Assembly: GCA_964631955.1 (NCBI GenBank)
Contig: CAZWBA010000004.1
Location: 62,001-126,000 of the forward strand
Direction of reading: 5' to 3'
Origin: CAMLJR01 sp964631955
GTDB lineage: Bacteria > Pseudomonadota > Gammaproteobacteria > Pseudomonadales > CAMLJR01
Length of the DNA stretch: 64,000 nt
Below the pieces are notes generated by a model. That model was given only the letters and a program-made list of their open reading frames with translations, searched no databases and had not been told where the DNA came from. Both the position numbers and the translations under genes were made by a program. Shown here piece by piece: positions 1-7,860 of this stretch (position 1 is the first letter of the stretch; each line of letters opens with the position of its first letter).

Positions 1-813
1 GTGCTCGCTCTGATTTTGATCTTCGATCGCAAAATCCGCCTTCGGCAACGCCAGTGTCAGCGACGACCAGGCGCGCTCCAGCGGCAATTCGAGACGCAAA
101 TGCGGGCGCTCACCGGCCGGCTTGTTCAAAAACACCTTGCCGCGCGATTCGATACCGCGCTGCGCGAGCATCGATACCGCGCCCGAGCTGCCGTTATCGG
201 CAACGAATTGCGCGAGCGCCTTGATCATCTCCGCCTCGCGCGCGGAATCGCTCGACGCCGCCGGCCAGTTGTCGCCGGCTACCGCCCCCGCCTGCAAGAC
301 ATAAATTTCGGACGATCCGCGCTGCACGCCCTGCTCGATGCGGAAACGATAACGCTCGCGCGAAACGCCGTCGGCTTTCGGCTGCAGCCAGCCGGTTTCG
401 ATAACGCCGTCGTTGGCGTCGGCGCGGGTGACATAAAGCTGATTCACATTTAAAAACTGGCGCACGCGCGGCCACACTTCACCGGGCGATGCTTCGACGA
501 GAATCCAGCTGATGTTATTCAGATTGCGGATACGCACCTGTTCGGCACCCGGATCACCATCGATCGATGCCGGACGTGGTGCCTCGAATTTACCTTCGAG
601 CACGGCATTGTTTGCAATCGGCGGAATCGCAAAATCCTGATCGGCTTCGAGCTGCGCCAGCTCGGGCGGAATCTGCAGCGGTTTTTCCACGCGTGCACGA
701 CGGTAATCGTCGCCGCGGTCGCGAAATACACCTTTATCACCAAACAGCCAGCCACAGCCGCTCACAACGATCGATACTGCAGTCAGCAGCGGTATCAGGA
801 CGGTTTTTTTCAT
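1..813 (-). CDS. bamC: Outer-membrane assembly lipoprotein BamC (3' end outside window)
   Basis: The minus-strand frame opens with an ATG at 813 and stays open to base 1, giving 271 codons without a stop, so the C-terminus lies beyond the window. The N-terminus is a lipoprotein signal: MKK, a hydrophobic stretch, then a lipobox ending VVSGC with the lipidated Cys at about residue 20. Further on, residues reading ISWILVEASPGEVWPRV and a helix-grip-like region match the BamC (NlpB) family. BamC is an accessory lipoprotein of the BAM complex that inserts beta-barrel proteins; BamA is encoded in this window at 40131-42713. It lies 75 bp downstream of dapA on the same strand, the usual dapA-bamC pairing. 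A 14-nt perfect palindrome (860-873) sits in the gap. Identification rests on context, lipobox and partial similarity. Confidence 0.85.
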   Translation of the reverse strand, partial: MKKTVLIPLLTAVSIVVSGCGWLFGDKGVFRDRGDDYRRARVEKPLQIPPELAQLEADQDFAIPPIANNAVLEGKFEAPRPASIDGDPGAEQVRIRNLNNISWILVEASPGEVWPRVRQFLNVNQLYVTRADANDGVIETGWLQPKADGVSRERYRFRIEQGVQRGSSEIYVLQAGAVAGDNWPAASSDSAREAEMIKALAQFVADNGSSGAVSMLAQRGIESRGKVFLNKPAGERPHLRLELPLERAWSSLTLALPKADFAIEDQNQSEH

Positions 814-888
814 CGACGACTCAATTGGCAAAACATGAAACCAGCTTACAGATGCGTGGAATAACGCGTTATTTTTCCGGGATTTGCC

Positions 889-1764
889 TTACAGCAAACC
901 GGCGCTGCGCATCGCTTCGCGCACGACAGGCTGTGCGCTTTCGCTGAGCGTTGTGAGCGGCAGACGAACCCCGTCACTCATTTTGCCCAGCTGGGCGACG
1001 GCCCACTTCACGGGAATCGGATTCGATTCGACGAATAATTGCTGATGCAGCGGCATCAGTTTTTCATTGATCGCGCGCGCGCTATCCGCATCGCCGCGCA
1101 ATGCTGCCGCGCACATTTGGGACATCAGCTTCGGTGCGACGTTCGCGGTTACCGAAATGTCGCCTTTGCCCCCAGCCAGAATCAAATCGAGCGCGGTGGC
1201 ATCGTCGCCCGAAATCACATCGAACTGCGCGCCGCAACGCTGGATCAGATCGATACCGCGCGGCACATCGCCGGTGGCATCCTTGATACCGATGATGTTG
1301 CCGATTTTCGCCAGACGCTCGACCGTTTCGTTGCGCATGTCGCATGCGGTGCGGCCCGGCACGTTGTAAAGAATTTGTGGAATCGCGACCGCATCGGCGA
1401 TGGCTTTGAAATGCAGATACAAACCTTCCTGCGTCGGCTTGTTGTAATACGGCGTGACCAGCAGACAGGCATCGACACCGGCATCTTTGGCAGCCTGCGT
1501 GAGTTCGATGGCTTCGCGCGTGCAATTGGCGCCGGTACCTGCGATGACCGGAATGCGGCCGCGACAGACAGCGACCGTGCGTTTGATCACTGCGCAGTGT
1601 TCTTCGACATCGAGCGTAGCCGACTCGCCGGTGGTGCCGACGGCGACGATGGCGTTGGTGCCCTCGGCGATGTGCCATTCAAGAATATTATCGAGCGCGG
1701 GCCAATCGAGATCGCCGCTTGCGGTCATGGGGGTGACCAGCGCGACCATGCTGCCAGAAAACAT
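889..1764 (-). CDS. dapA: 4-hydroxy-tetrahydrodipicolinate synthase
   Basis: Condenses pyruvate with aspartate semialdehyde, the first committed step of the lysine/diaminopimelate pathway, in the cytoplasm. The 291-residue protein has the normal length and (beta/alpha)8 features. The GTTGES motif lies at residues 43-48, Tyr133 in ILYNVPGR with Arg138, and the Schiff-base Lys161 in IIGIKDATGD. The ATG at 1764 is preceded by GGAG at a good distance. The next gene on the strand is bamC. The upstream gap (1765-1935) carries an inverted repeat with a C-rich loop but no gene. dapC, a later enzyme of the same pathway, is at the other end of the window. Confidence 0.97.
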   Translation of the reverse strand: MFSGSMVALVTPMTASGDLDWPALDNILEWHIAEGTNAIVAVGTTGESATLDVEEHCAVIKRTVAVCRGRIPVIAGTGANCTREAIELTQAAKDAGVDACLLVTPYYNKPTQEGLYLHFKAIADAVAIPQILYNVPGRTACDMRNETVERLAKIGNIIGIKDATGDVPRGIDLIQRCGAQFDVISGDDATALDLILAGGKGDISVTANVAPKLMSQMCAAALRGDADSARAINEKLMPLHQQLFVESNPIPVKWAVAQLGKMSDGVRLPLTTLSESAQPVVREAMRSAGLL

Positions 1765-1809
1765 GCACTATCTCCGGGAAACAGATTCGGGAACGGAAAA
1801 GGCGCTATG

Positions 1810-1833
1810 GTACTGACGCCCCCCCTTCAGTAC
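1810..1833. repeat. Inverted repeat with C-rich loop upstream of dapA
   Basis: The 7-nt arms GTACTGA (1810-1816) and TCAGTAC (1827-1833) are perfectly complementary and enclose a loop containing a run of seven C. It lies about 46 bp upstream of the dapA ATG, in the promoter or leader region. There is no T-tract on either side, so it is not a typical terminator. It could be an operator or an mRNA hairpin; function unknown. Confidence 0.4.
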
Positions 1834-1935
1834 AAGGCTGGAAAAACAAGCGGCAGGCACTAATCCGCGGCGACTGAGGTTCCGGCACGAGTCGAGCGAA
1901 AATGGATAATCACCGTAACGAAAACGGGCAGCGCG

Positions 1936-4071
1936 CTAGCTTTTGGCGAAACCGAGCTTGCTGGCAATCGCGATAAAGGCGCGCTCCATGAAGCTGCGTT
2001 TTTCGGGCTGGACGATGCGAATCGTACCCGCGTGCAAACCGCTCACCAGATTGGGCAGTGTCTCGACCAGCTGTTTGATGCCCGCTGGATTGACGAACAT
2101 ATAATGCCCGCTGACGCGGCTGAACCAGGCGAGTTTCAGCTGCTGCGAACGCTGACCGGGGCGATCGAACTCAAACAGCGTGCCGAATTCGGTTTTCGAA
2201 CGCAGCATGTCGGCGAGCGCTTCTTCCTCCACCGAAAACCCGACCACGGTTTGCGACTCCGGAGCCGGCGGGACGGACGCTGCAGGCTCGGACACCGCTG
2301 CGGCCTGCGCGACTGGCGTACCCTCGAACGCCTGCTCCTGCGCGCGCCGCAATGCGAGCAACAATTCCTCGCCCGCTTCGCTGCTGTAACCAATCGTGCG
2401 CAAACCTTCGGCGATCGATTGTTCGAGCTGCTGCTGATAACGCTGGAATTCATCGCGCGAGCGCGTGCTGTCGCCCTGCACGCTCCAGAGCACGCCGTCG
2501 ACGACCTTGAGCGCCGCCTTCCACGACAGACTGTCTTCGCCGTTGCGCAGATAATTGAACGTCAGGAAATCGGTCCACGGCTTCTGCAATAACTGCTGAA
2601 TGGTTTCGGGAATCGAAAAACCCTTGATGCGCTCGGCGATTTCGGTGCTCGCGCGCTGTTTTGCTGCGGCCAGCCGTTCGATCCCCTCCTGCGCCGAGCG
2701 ATTGCGCTTCTCGGCCATTTCCGCGCGCTTGTCGAGCCCTTCGCGAAAACGATTGAAATCGTCGAGCAGGCGCGAAAACAGTTCGATGTCATCGACAAAG
2801 CCGCGCAATATCGTTTCGACGATGTTGCGCAATTTCGGCAGGACCACGCGCTCCTTATCGTCGGTGACCCAGCGCGCGCCGGTTTCCGCCATGCGGTTGA
2901 GCAATACGCGCGCGGGGTGCTGCTGGTTTTCGAGAAAGGTTTTATCGAGCAACGATAATTTCAGATAGGGCGTGTGCAAGTGACTCAGCAGCGATTTCAC
3001 CACGTCGGAAATCTTGCCGTCGTCGAGCATGAAACGGAACACCATACCGACGAGATCGACCGCATCGGCATCGCGCTGGGCGAGCTGATTGCGCTGATCG
3101 GGCCGGGCCTGCTGCTTCAATTGCGCAAACAGTTTTTCTTCGACGCGATCGATCGCGAGCGGACGCTGCAGCGCTGCAGTCGCGTTGAATTCCGGCGCCT
3201 GCTGTAACGCCGTCAGCACCAGCGCATAATCGAGCGGAACGAAGTTTTCTGCAGCACCGTCGCGCCCCGCCTGCAAACCTCCGTAGCTGATGCCGCTGAC
3301 AGTACCCACGCGCGGGCCCTGTGCGGTGCGCTGGCGCAATTGTTCGATGATCGAGTTATAAAGCTGACGCTGCTCCGGCCCTTCATCAACTGTGGACGCG
3401 GGTGTCGGTGCCACCGGCGGTGGCGGATCGCTCGTCTCATCCTTATTGATCACGAATTTCAAATTCGGCAGCACACCGCCATCGATCAGAGTGGCATTGA
3501 GCGAATCGAAAACCTTGCCGAACACCGCAAGCAATAATTTGCCGAGATGCTTGTAAATAAAAATGCGCGCCTTGAGCTCGACATCGAGCTCGCCCATCGC
3601 CTGACGCAAGGCCAATCCCACCTTGGCGGGGCCGAAGGGATTGCTGTCGTCCATGACTTTCTTGCCGCCGCGCAATACGGCGAGACGGCGGTTTAATTTC
3701 CACAGCGTTTCGGAATGCTGACTGCTCGCACGCGATACGATCATCGAGACAGCCAGCTCGTCCTCGAGCTGTTCGCGCGCCACCAGACTCAATTTGTTGA
3801 GACGTAGCGGCGGCGCGATCTCGTCTTCATCGTGTCCGAGCAAAAATTGATCGTAGCCATGCTGCAATTGCGCACTGAATGCACGCTGCATGGTGGGCGC
3901 GGATTCGTTCAGGCGCTGAATCGCATCGAAATAACAGCGCTGCTCTTCGTTGCTCTTGCCTTTTTCGGCCTGTTCGAAGAGACGATCGCGCAAGCTCTGC
4001 TGAGCCGATTGCAGGAGATTTCCATAAAACGGCAGGGCCAGATCACGGCAGCGGGCAAGGAGCTCCATCAA
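1936..4071 (-). CDS. DUF1631 family protein
   Basis: A 711-residue cytoplasmic protein with no signal peptide or membrane segment. The N-terminal two thirds is mostly helical with the character of the DUF1631 family. The C-terminal part (about residues 615-711) contains GTLFEFDRPG, LAWFSRVSGHYMFVNPAG and a basic tail, a small beta-rich module typical of this family's C-terminus. A Pro/Ala-rich linker precedes it. Some databases have labelled relatives thymidine phosphorylase, but nothing in the sequence supports that. The first two codons are both ATG, so the start may be 4071 or 4068. It stands alone, divergent from the nitroreductase gene. Function unknown. Confidence 0.8.
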   Translation of the reverse strand: MMELLARCRDLALPFYGNLLQSAQQSLRDRLFEQAEKGKSNEEQRCYFDAIQRLNESAPTMQRAFSAQLQHGYDQFLLGHDEDEIAPPLRLNKLSLVAREQLEDELAVSMIVSRASSQHSETLWKLNRRLAVLRGGKKVMDDSNPFGPAKVGLALRQAMGELDVELKARIFIYKHLGKLLLAVFGKVFDSLNATLIDGGVLPNLKFVINKDETSDPPPPVAPTPASTVDEGPEQRQLYNSIIEQLRQRTAQGPRVGTVSGISYGGLQAGRDGAAENFVPLDYALVLTALQQAPEFNATAALQRPLAIDRVEEKLFAQLKQQARPDQRNQLAQRDADAVDLVGMVFRFMLDDGKISDVVKSLLSHLHTPYLKLSLLDKTFLENQQHPARVLLNRMAETGARWVTDDKERVVLPKLRNIVETILRGFVDDIELFSRLLDDFNRFREGLDKRAEMAEKRNRSAQEGIERLAAAKQRASTEIAERIKGFSIPETIQQLLQKPWTDFLTFNYLRNGEDSLSWKAALKVVDGVLWSVQGDSTRSRDEFQRYQQQLEQSIAEGLRTIGYSSEAGEELLLALRRAQEQAFEGTPVAQAAAVSEPAASVPPAPESQTVVGFSVEEEALADMLRSKTEFGTLFEFDRPGQRSQQLKLAWFSRVSGHYMFVNPAGIKQLVETLPNLVSGLHAGTIRIVQPEKRSFMERAFIAIASKLGFAKS

Positions 4072-4349
4072 TACATCTCAAATCGTTTTAATAAATTAAA
4101 GACCGTCGGTGCCGTCTTTCGCGGCGCAGTCTTTGTGTCGAAACAGCCGTAGTAATGAACGTGAGCGGCCTATACTGGTGGAGCATCCGATGAACACCGG
4201 TCCGGTCGCACACCCGCCCTCGCTGGCGCAGGCATAGTGAATAAATGTAGCCCAAATTCACATTGATGCCGGCGTTGCGGTTGCCGGCGCGGATATTTTT
4301 CCGCACCATGATCGCTCCGTCCTGCAAAACCATGGAGATCGTCGTACCA

Positions 4350-4913
4350 ATGGACGCAATGACCCTGCTCAATCACCGCAACTCGGAACCCAAACTCAGC
4401 AAGCCGGGGCCCGATCGCGCGGCCCTGCTGCAAATTCTCGGCGCAGCCGCGCGCGCGCCCGATCATGGCCGCCTGCGCCCGTGGCGCTTTCTGCTCATCG
4501 ACGGCAAGGCGCGCTATCGGCTCGGCGAGTTATTCGTGAACGCCCTGCGCGCACGTCGGCCCGATGCGACACCCGAAGAACTGAAAAAAGCCGATGAAGC
4601 GCCGCTGCGTGCGCCGGTCATCATCACCGTGATCGCACGTGTTCAGGATCATCCGAAAGTGCCCAGGCTCGAACAGATCCTCTCCGCCGGCTGCGCCGCT
4701 CACGGTATTTTGCTCGCGGCTCAGGCGCTCGGCTTCGGCGCGATCTGGCGCACCGGCGATTACAGCTATGACCCGCAGGTCAAAGCTGGCCTCGACCTGA
4801 GCGAGAACGAGGACATCATCGGCTACATCTACATCGGCTCCGCGCTCGGTGTGCCGAAGCCATTACCCGACATCAACGTGGAAGAGCTGGTGCAGGTGTG
4901 GGGCGGGGAATAA
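4350..4913 (+). CDS. YdjA-like nitroreductase family protein
   Basis: An NAD(P)H-dependent FMN oxidoreductase of the nitroreductase superfamily. The 187-residue product starts MDAMTLLNHRNSEPKL, matching the start of the YdjA subgroup. It then shows ARAPDHGRLRPWRF (FMN-binding loop), LRAPVIITVIA, VPRLEQILSAGCAAHGILLAAQALGFGAIWRTG and IGYIYIGS. All of these are in the family order and the length is normal. The frame is open further upstream (to 4263), but homology and a GGAG 12 nt upstream favour the ATG at 4350; an alternative is ATG 4332. The physiological substrate is not known. It is convergent with the next gene, whose stop lies directly after this stop codon. Confidence 0.88.
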   Translation: MDAMTLLNHRNSEPKLSKPGPDRAALLQILGAAARAPDHGRLRPWRFLLIDGKARYRLGELFVNALRARRPDATPEELKKADEAPLRAPVIITVIARVQDHPKVPRLEQILSAGCAAHGILLAAQALGFGAIWRTGDYSYDPQVKAGLDLSENEDIIGYIYIGSALGVPKPLPDINVEELVQVWGGE

Positions 4914-5339
4914 TCACCGCTTCGGCGCGGCGTGGCCTCCATTCAATTTCAGCGTGAAGAAATCCGGTATCTGATCGTCGGGAATGGCTTTGCAGTCACC
5001 ATTTCCGCCGTCGACACTACCGCTGGCCTCTTCAGCACTTGCAGCTTCGACCGCAACATACCTGCGCGCCGATGTACTAAAGCACGCCCAATAAGGACGG
5101 CCAGCTTTATGCAAAACCATGTTTGCCGCACAGGAATATCTAAAATCCTGGCAAGGCTTTCTGCAGCGGACTGATGGAATATCGTTAGGCCCGAGATCCG
5201 GACATTTGGCGGCGCATGCATCTGCCTCTTTCGCGCAGGGACCTTCGCGCATCGCATTATTCATGTCACTCAGTGCATCGGCATACCCGGCGGACACGCC
5301 CCCAAGCACCATCAGCAGCACTGGTATAAAAAATCGCAT
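4914..5339 (-). CDS. Small exported cysteine-rich protein, unknown function
   Basis: Not a family I recognise. The start is the ATG at 5339, preceded by a perfect AGGAGG; the frame runs upstream to 5372 but without such a site. The 141-residue product has a clear signal peptide (MRFFIPVLLMVLGGVSAGYA, cleavage after about residue 20) and eight cysteines at residues 35, 42, 46, 59, 63, 70, 86 and 116. That suggests a compact disulfide-bonded periplasmic or secreted protein. It lies 33 bp downstream of apbE on the same strand, so it is probably co-transcribed with apbE at the tail of the type II secretion cluster. A role as T2SS substrate or envelope factor is only a guess. Confidence 0.65.
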   Translation of the reverse strand: MRFFIPVLLMVLGGVSAGYADALSDMNNAMREGPCAKEADACAAKCPDLGPNDIPSVRCRKPCQDFRYSCAANMVLHKAGRPYWACFSTSARRYVAVEAASAEEASGSVDGGNGDCKAIPDDQIPDFFTLKLNGGHAAPKR

Positions 5340-5372
5340 AAAGCCTCCTGAAACTTTTGCATAAAGTTGCAA

Positions 5373-6329
5373 TTACCCTGCAGGCGGCGCCAGGTTTTTC
5401 GAATAAAACATCTGCCCCTGATCGTCGATAACAATCGCATCGACGCCGGGAATTTTATCGATGATTTCCATGCCGCGCTGCACACCGAGAATAAATAGCG
5501 GCTTGGTTAAAGCGTCAGTATCGATACCGCGCGGTGCAAGCACACTCACGCTGCGCACTCCAGTAGCCGATTTTCCGGTTTTCGGATTGATGATGTGATG
5601 CACGCGGCGATCGCCATCCATGAAATAACGTTCGTAATCACCCGATGTCGAAATCGCGGTATCCGTTAGCGGCAGCGCCACGGCGGATTTATTTTCATCG
5701 CGCGGATTTTTGATGCCGACAATCCACGGTCTGCCGCGGCGATCGCCGATAATGCGACTGTCGCCACCCGCGGTGACAATCGCATGCTTAATACCGCGCG
5801 CCATTAAAATTTCCGCGCCGCGATCGACTGCGTAACCTTTGGCGATGCCGCCCAGATCGATGCGCATACCGGCCTTCTGAAAATGCACGGTGCTGTTTTT
5901 TTCATCGAGTTTCATCGAGCGATAATCGATTGCATTCAAATGCTCTGCGACCTGCGCATCGGTGGGCTTGATGTGATTGCGATAATCGTACAGATAGCCA
6001 ACCGATGCGAAGGTGATATCGAATGCGCCGCGACTCACTTCGGAATAATGAAGCGAGGTTTTCAACAAGTGCATCATCTCGACGGAAATCTTCACAGGGT
6101 GCTGCGAGGCTTCGCGATTGATCAGTGCGAGCTCGCTCGTTTCGATATAGGGACTCATCGCCCGGTCGATGCGCATCATCTCCTGCATGACAGCTTCGAT
6201 AGCCGTCTGCGCGATTTTATTTTCGTCGGCCCACAACTCGACGCTGATCGACGTGCCCATGATGGCGCGATGATCGCTGTGCCACCCGGCATGAGCGCCA
6301 GATGCAATCACATAAAGAAATATTGCCAT
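5373..6329 (-). CDS. apbE: FAD:protein FMN transferase (ApbE family)
   Basis: Transfers FMN from FAD covalently to Ser/Thr of target flavoproteins in the periplasm. Visible family motifs are IMGTSISVEL near the mature N-terminus, DLGGIAKGYAVDR, TAISTSGDYERYF, HHIINPKTGK and DTDALTKPLFILG (metal and FAD site). The start at 6329 gives 318 residues with a short hydrophobic leader (MAIFLYVIASGAHAG) and no lipobox Cys. The frame is open to a GTG at 6494 that overlaps the gspN stop, but those 55 extra codons are translated repeat DNA (6341-6469) and unlike ApbE. A GTG at 6332 is also possible. The purine-rich arm of the repeat (GGGGGAG, 6343-6349) may act as ribosome-binding site. No obvious flavinylation target lies in the window. 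Confidence 0.9.
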   Translation of the reverse strand: MAIFLYVIASGAHAGWHSDHRAIMGTSISVELWADENKIAQTAIEAVMQEMMRIDRAMSPYIETSELALINREASQHPVKISVEMMHLLKTSLHYSEVSRGAFDITFASVGYLYDYRNHIKPTDAQVAEHLNAIDYRSMKLDEKNSTVHFQKAGMRIDLGGIAKGYAVDRGAEILMARGIKHAIVTAGGDSRIIGDRRGRPWIVGIKNPRDENKSAVALPLTDTAISTSGDYERYFMDGDRRVHHIINPKTGKSATGVRSVSVLAPRGIDTDALTKPLFILGVQRGMEIIDKIPGVDAIVIDDQGQMFYSKNLAPPAG

Positions 6330-6340
6330 CACACAGGGAA

Positions 6341-6469
6341 GGCTCCCCCTATAAAACAGGAACCTAAAGGTCCTAAAGGGGAGTGCCCGCAGGGCGAGGG
6401 GGTCATTTTTAAAAGATGACCCCTCCGTCTCGCTTCGCGAGCCACCCTCCCTACTACGCAGGGGAGGCC
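6341..6469. repeat. Composite palindromic dispersed repeat, copy 1 (module order A-B)
   Basis: Two modules are recognisable because both recur at 63283-63408. Module A (6341-6405) runs from GGCTCCCCCTATAAAA to GTGCCCGCAGGGCGAGGGGG plus TCA. Module B (6417-6469) runs from TGACCCCTCCG through TTCGCGAGCCACC to AGGGGAGGCC. Each module folds on itself (CTCCCC with GGGGAG), and the GGGGTCA end of A is complementary to the TGACCCC start of B. Copy 1 has extra bases in the loop of A. It lies on the gspN/apbE junction and is open in the apbE frame. It looks like a non-coding, MITE- or REP-like interspersed element; family name not recognised. Confidence 0.8.
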
Positions 6470-6490
6470 TATTTGATGCTCGCAACATGA

Positions 6491-7321
6491 TCACCAGCGC
6501 CCATCGCGCTTAACGGAATAATTGCCCTGTGCATCGGGCTGACCCGCGAATAACACCTGCACGCTCTGGCGAAAATCCTCCGGCAGCGAAGGCGCCATTT
6601 TCACCTGCAACTGCAGAGCCCAATGGCGCTCCTGTGCATTCACATCGACGACGCCATCGAGCGCGAATGCACCCTGTCCCTGCAGTGCACAATGTATTTG
6701 CTGCGCTGCGGGCACGCTCAATTCGCAGCGATAATCACCGAGCGCGAGCCATTGCGTGCTCCATTGCCATTGCGCCTGCTGCCAATGCAGCGCGCCCTGC
6801 AATGAATGAATTTGCGTCCGCGACAACTCCGCGCGCTCCAGTTTCAAGGCGACTTGCCCGCGCGCCCCGACCGGCACCCAGTTCGAAATCATCGCCGCCG
6901 GCAAAGCTGCACCGGTTTGAGTTAGCGTTAATTTACCCAAAGGAGAAACGCGCAGTCGCATATCGATAAACTGATCGCCATAATTCGTTGCGATATGCGC
7001 AGAAGGGTGCAGCCATAGCAACGACCACGGCTGCAAATGCCACTCGAAACTGCCGAGCGCGATCACGCGCTCCTGACCCGCCGCCTGCGACTGCACCCAG
7101 AAAGCTTGTGCAGCACTGCCGTTCCAGAAACTGCCCGATACATTTTGCAGCTGCAGCTGCGGCACGAATTGACGCAGCAATGAATTGAACAGGCTGGCGG
7201 GCGCGCCATAGAAAACACAGACCAGAAACCACGCAACTGCAGCGATCAGCGCGCGCTGACGCCAGCGGTGATCGAATAAGAATTTTTTTTCAGCTTTCTC
7301 TTCAACGATTGCAGTTGTCAT
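6491..7321 (-). CDS. gspN: Type II secretion system protein N
   Basis: GspN is an inner-membrane protein of some T2SS operons, always at the distal end as here. The 276-residue product has a short cytoplasmic N-terminus, one membrane segment at about residues 25-45, and a periplasmic beta-rich domain. This includes LQNVSGSFWNGSA, the family's characteristic Gly-Trp turn, and WVPVGARGQVAL. It follows gspM with a 29-bp gap. Its TGA overlaps by 3 bp with a GTG (6494) that opens the extended apbE frame, but the composite repeat lies immediately downstream, so transcription and translation of apbE may differ from gspN. Confidence 0.88.
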   Translation of the reverse strand: MTTAIVEEKAEKKFLFDHRWRQRALIAAVAWFLVCVFYGAPASLFNSLLRQFVPQLQLQNVSGSFWNGSAAQAFWVQSQAAGQERVIALGSFEWHLQPWSLLWLHPSAHIATNYGDQFIDMRLRVSPLGKLTLTQTGAALPAAMISNWVPVGARGQVALKLERAELSRTQIHSLQGALHWQQAQWQWSTQWLALGDYRCELSVPAAQQIHCALQGQGAFALDGVVDVNAQERHWALQLQVKMAPSLPEDFRQSVQVLFAGQPDAQGNYSVKRDGRW

Positions 7322-7350
7322 CGCAGCAAATATTTTCCTAACGCATAAAA

Positions 7351-7830
7351 TCAGGGGCGAAACAGGCGCGCCGATACATTGACGAGCCCCGGTCCCGAAC
7401 CCGGCGCAACCACCAGCTCGCGAATCGTCACGTTCTGCACCGATTCCAGCTCATTGAGCCAGCGCAACACCTGATCTGACGACATATTATCGAGCCGCAC
7501 CTGCACATCGCCGCTGCTGCCGGGCTGAAAGCGGCTCATGCGCAACTGGTGTGCAGCCACCGTACGGTCGATCACCTGCGTGAGGTTTTCACTCTGACCT
7601 GAGTCACTCTGAGTTGCGCTTTGTTGCAATGCGCGCAACTCCGCCGCCATCTGCGTGACCGCCGCCAGTGTTTTCTGCGCAGCGACATTCTGATTTTCGA
7701 GTCGCTGATTCGCTGCGGCCAATGGGTGCAATAACACCTGATACACCATATACAGCGCGAGCGCTCCCGCGAGTAACGCGAGCATCGCCTGATCGCGCAG
7801 ACTCAATTGTTGCTGCAGTTTTTCCAACAT
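7351..7830 (-). CDS. gspM: Type II secretion system protein M
   Basis: A bitopic inner-membrane protein that pairs with GspL in the assembly platform of the T2SS. The 159 residues comprise a short cytoplasmic tail with LSLRDQAMLALLAGALALYMVY (membrane segment at about residues 15-35), an Ala/Gln-rich coiled region, and a C-terminal ferredoxin-like domain. That domain includes SSDQVLRWLNELE and VTIRELVVAPG, the usual GspM ending. It is positioned between gspL and gspN with 30-bp and 29-bp gaps, in the standard order. Confidence 0.92.
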   Translation of the reverse strand: MLEKLQQQLSLRDQAMLALLAGALALYMVYQVLLHPLAAANQRLENQNVAAQKTLAAVTQMAAELRALQQSATQSDSGQSENLTQVIDRTVAAHQLRMSRFQPGSSGDVQVRLDNMSSDQVLRWLNELESVQNVTIRELVVAPGSGPGLVNVSARLFRP

Positions 7831-7860
7831 GATTATTTCCGCTCGCTTTTTCTTTCTTCT

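Noticed and set aside
1039..1863. 274-codon plus-strand frame opposite dapA
   Set aside because: Antisense shadow of dapA with no domain features.
1936..4071. Thymidine phosphorylase annotation for the DUF1631 protein
   Set aside because: No thymidine phosphorylase motifs are visible; this label appears to be a legacy misannotation of the family.
4088..4372. 94-codon minus-strand frame upstream of the DUF1631 gene
   Set aside because: Overlaps the start of the nitroreductase gene on the other strand, with Arg-rich non-conserved sequence; more likely non-coding leader DNA.
6330..6494. 55-residue N-terminal extension of ApbE from the GTG at 6494
   Set aside because: The codons are those of the interspersed repeat, and the residues do not resemble a signal peptide or ApbE; kept only as an alternative start.
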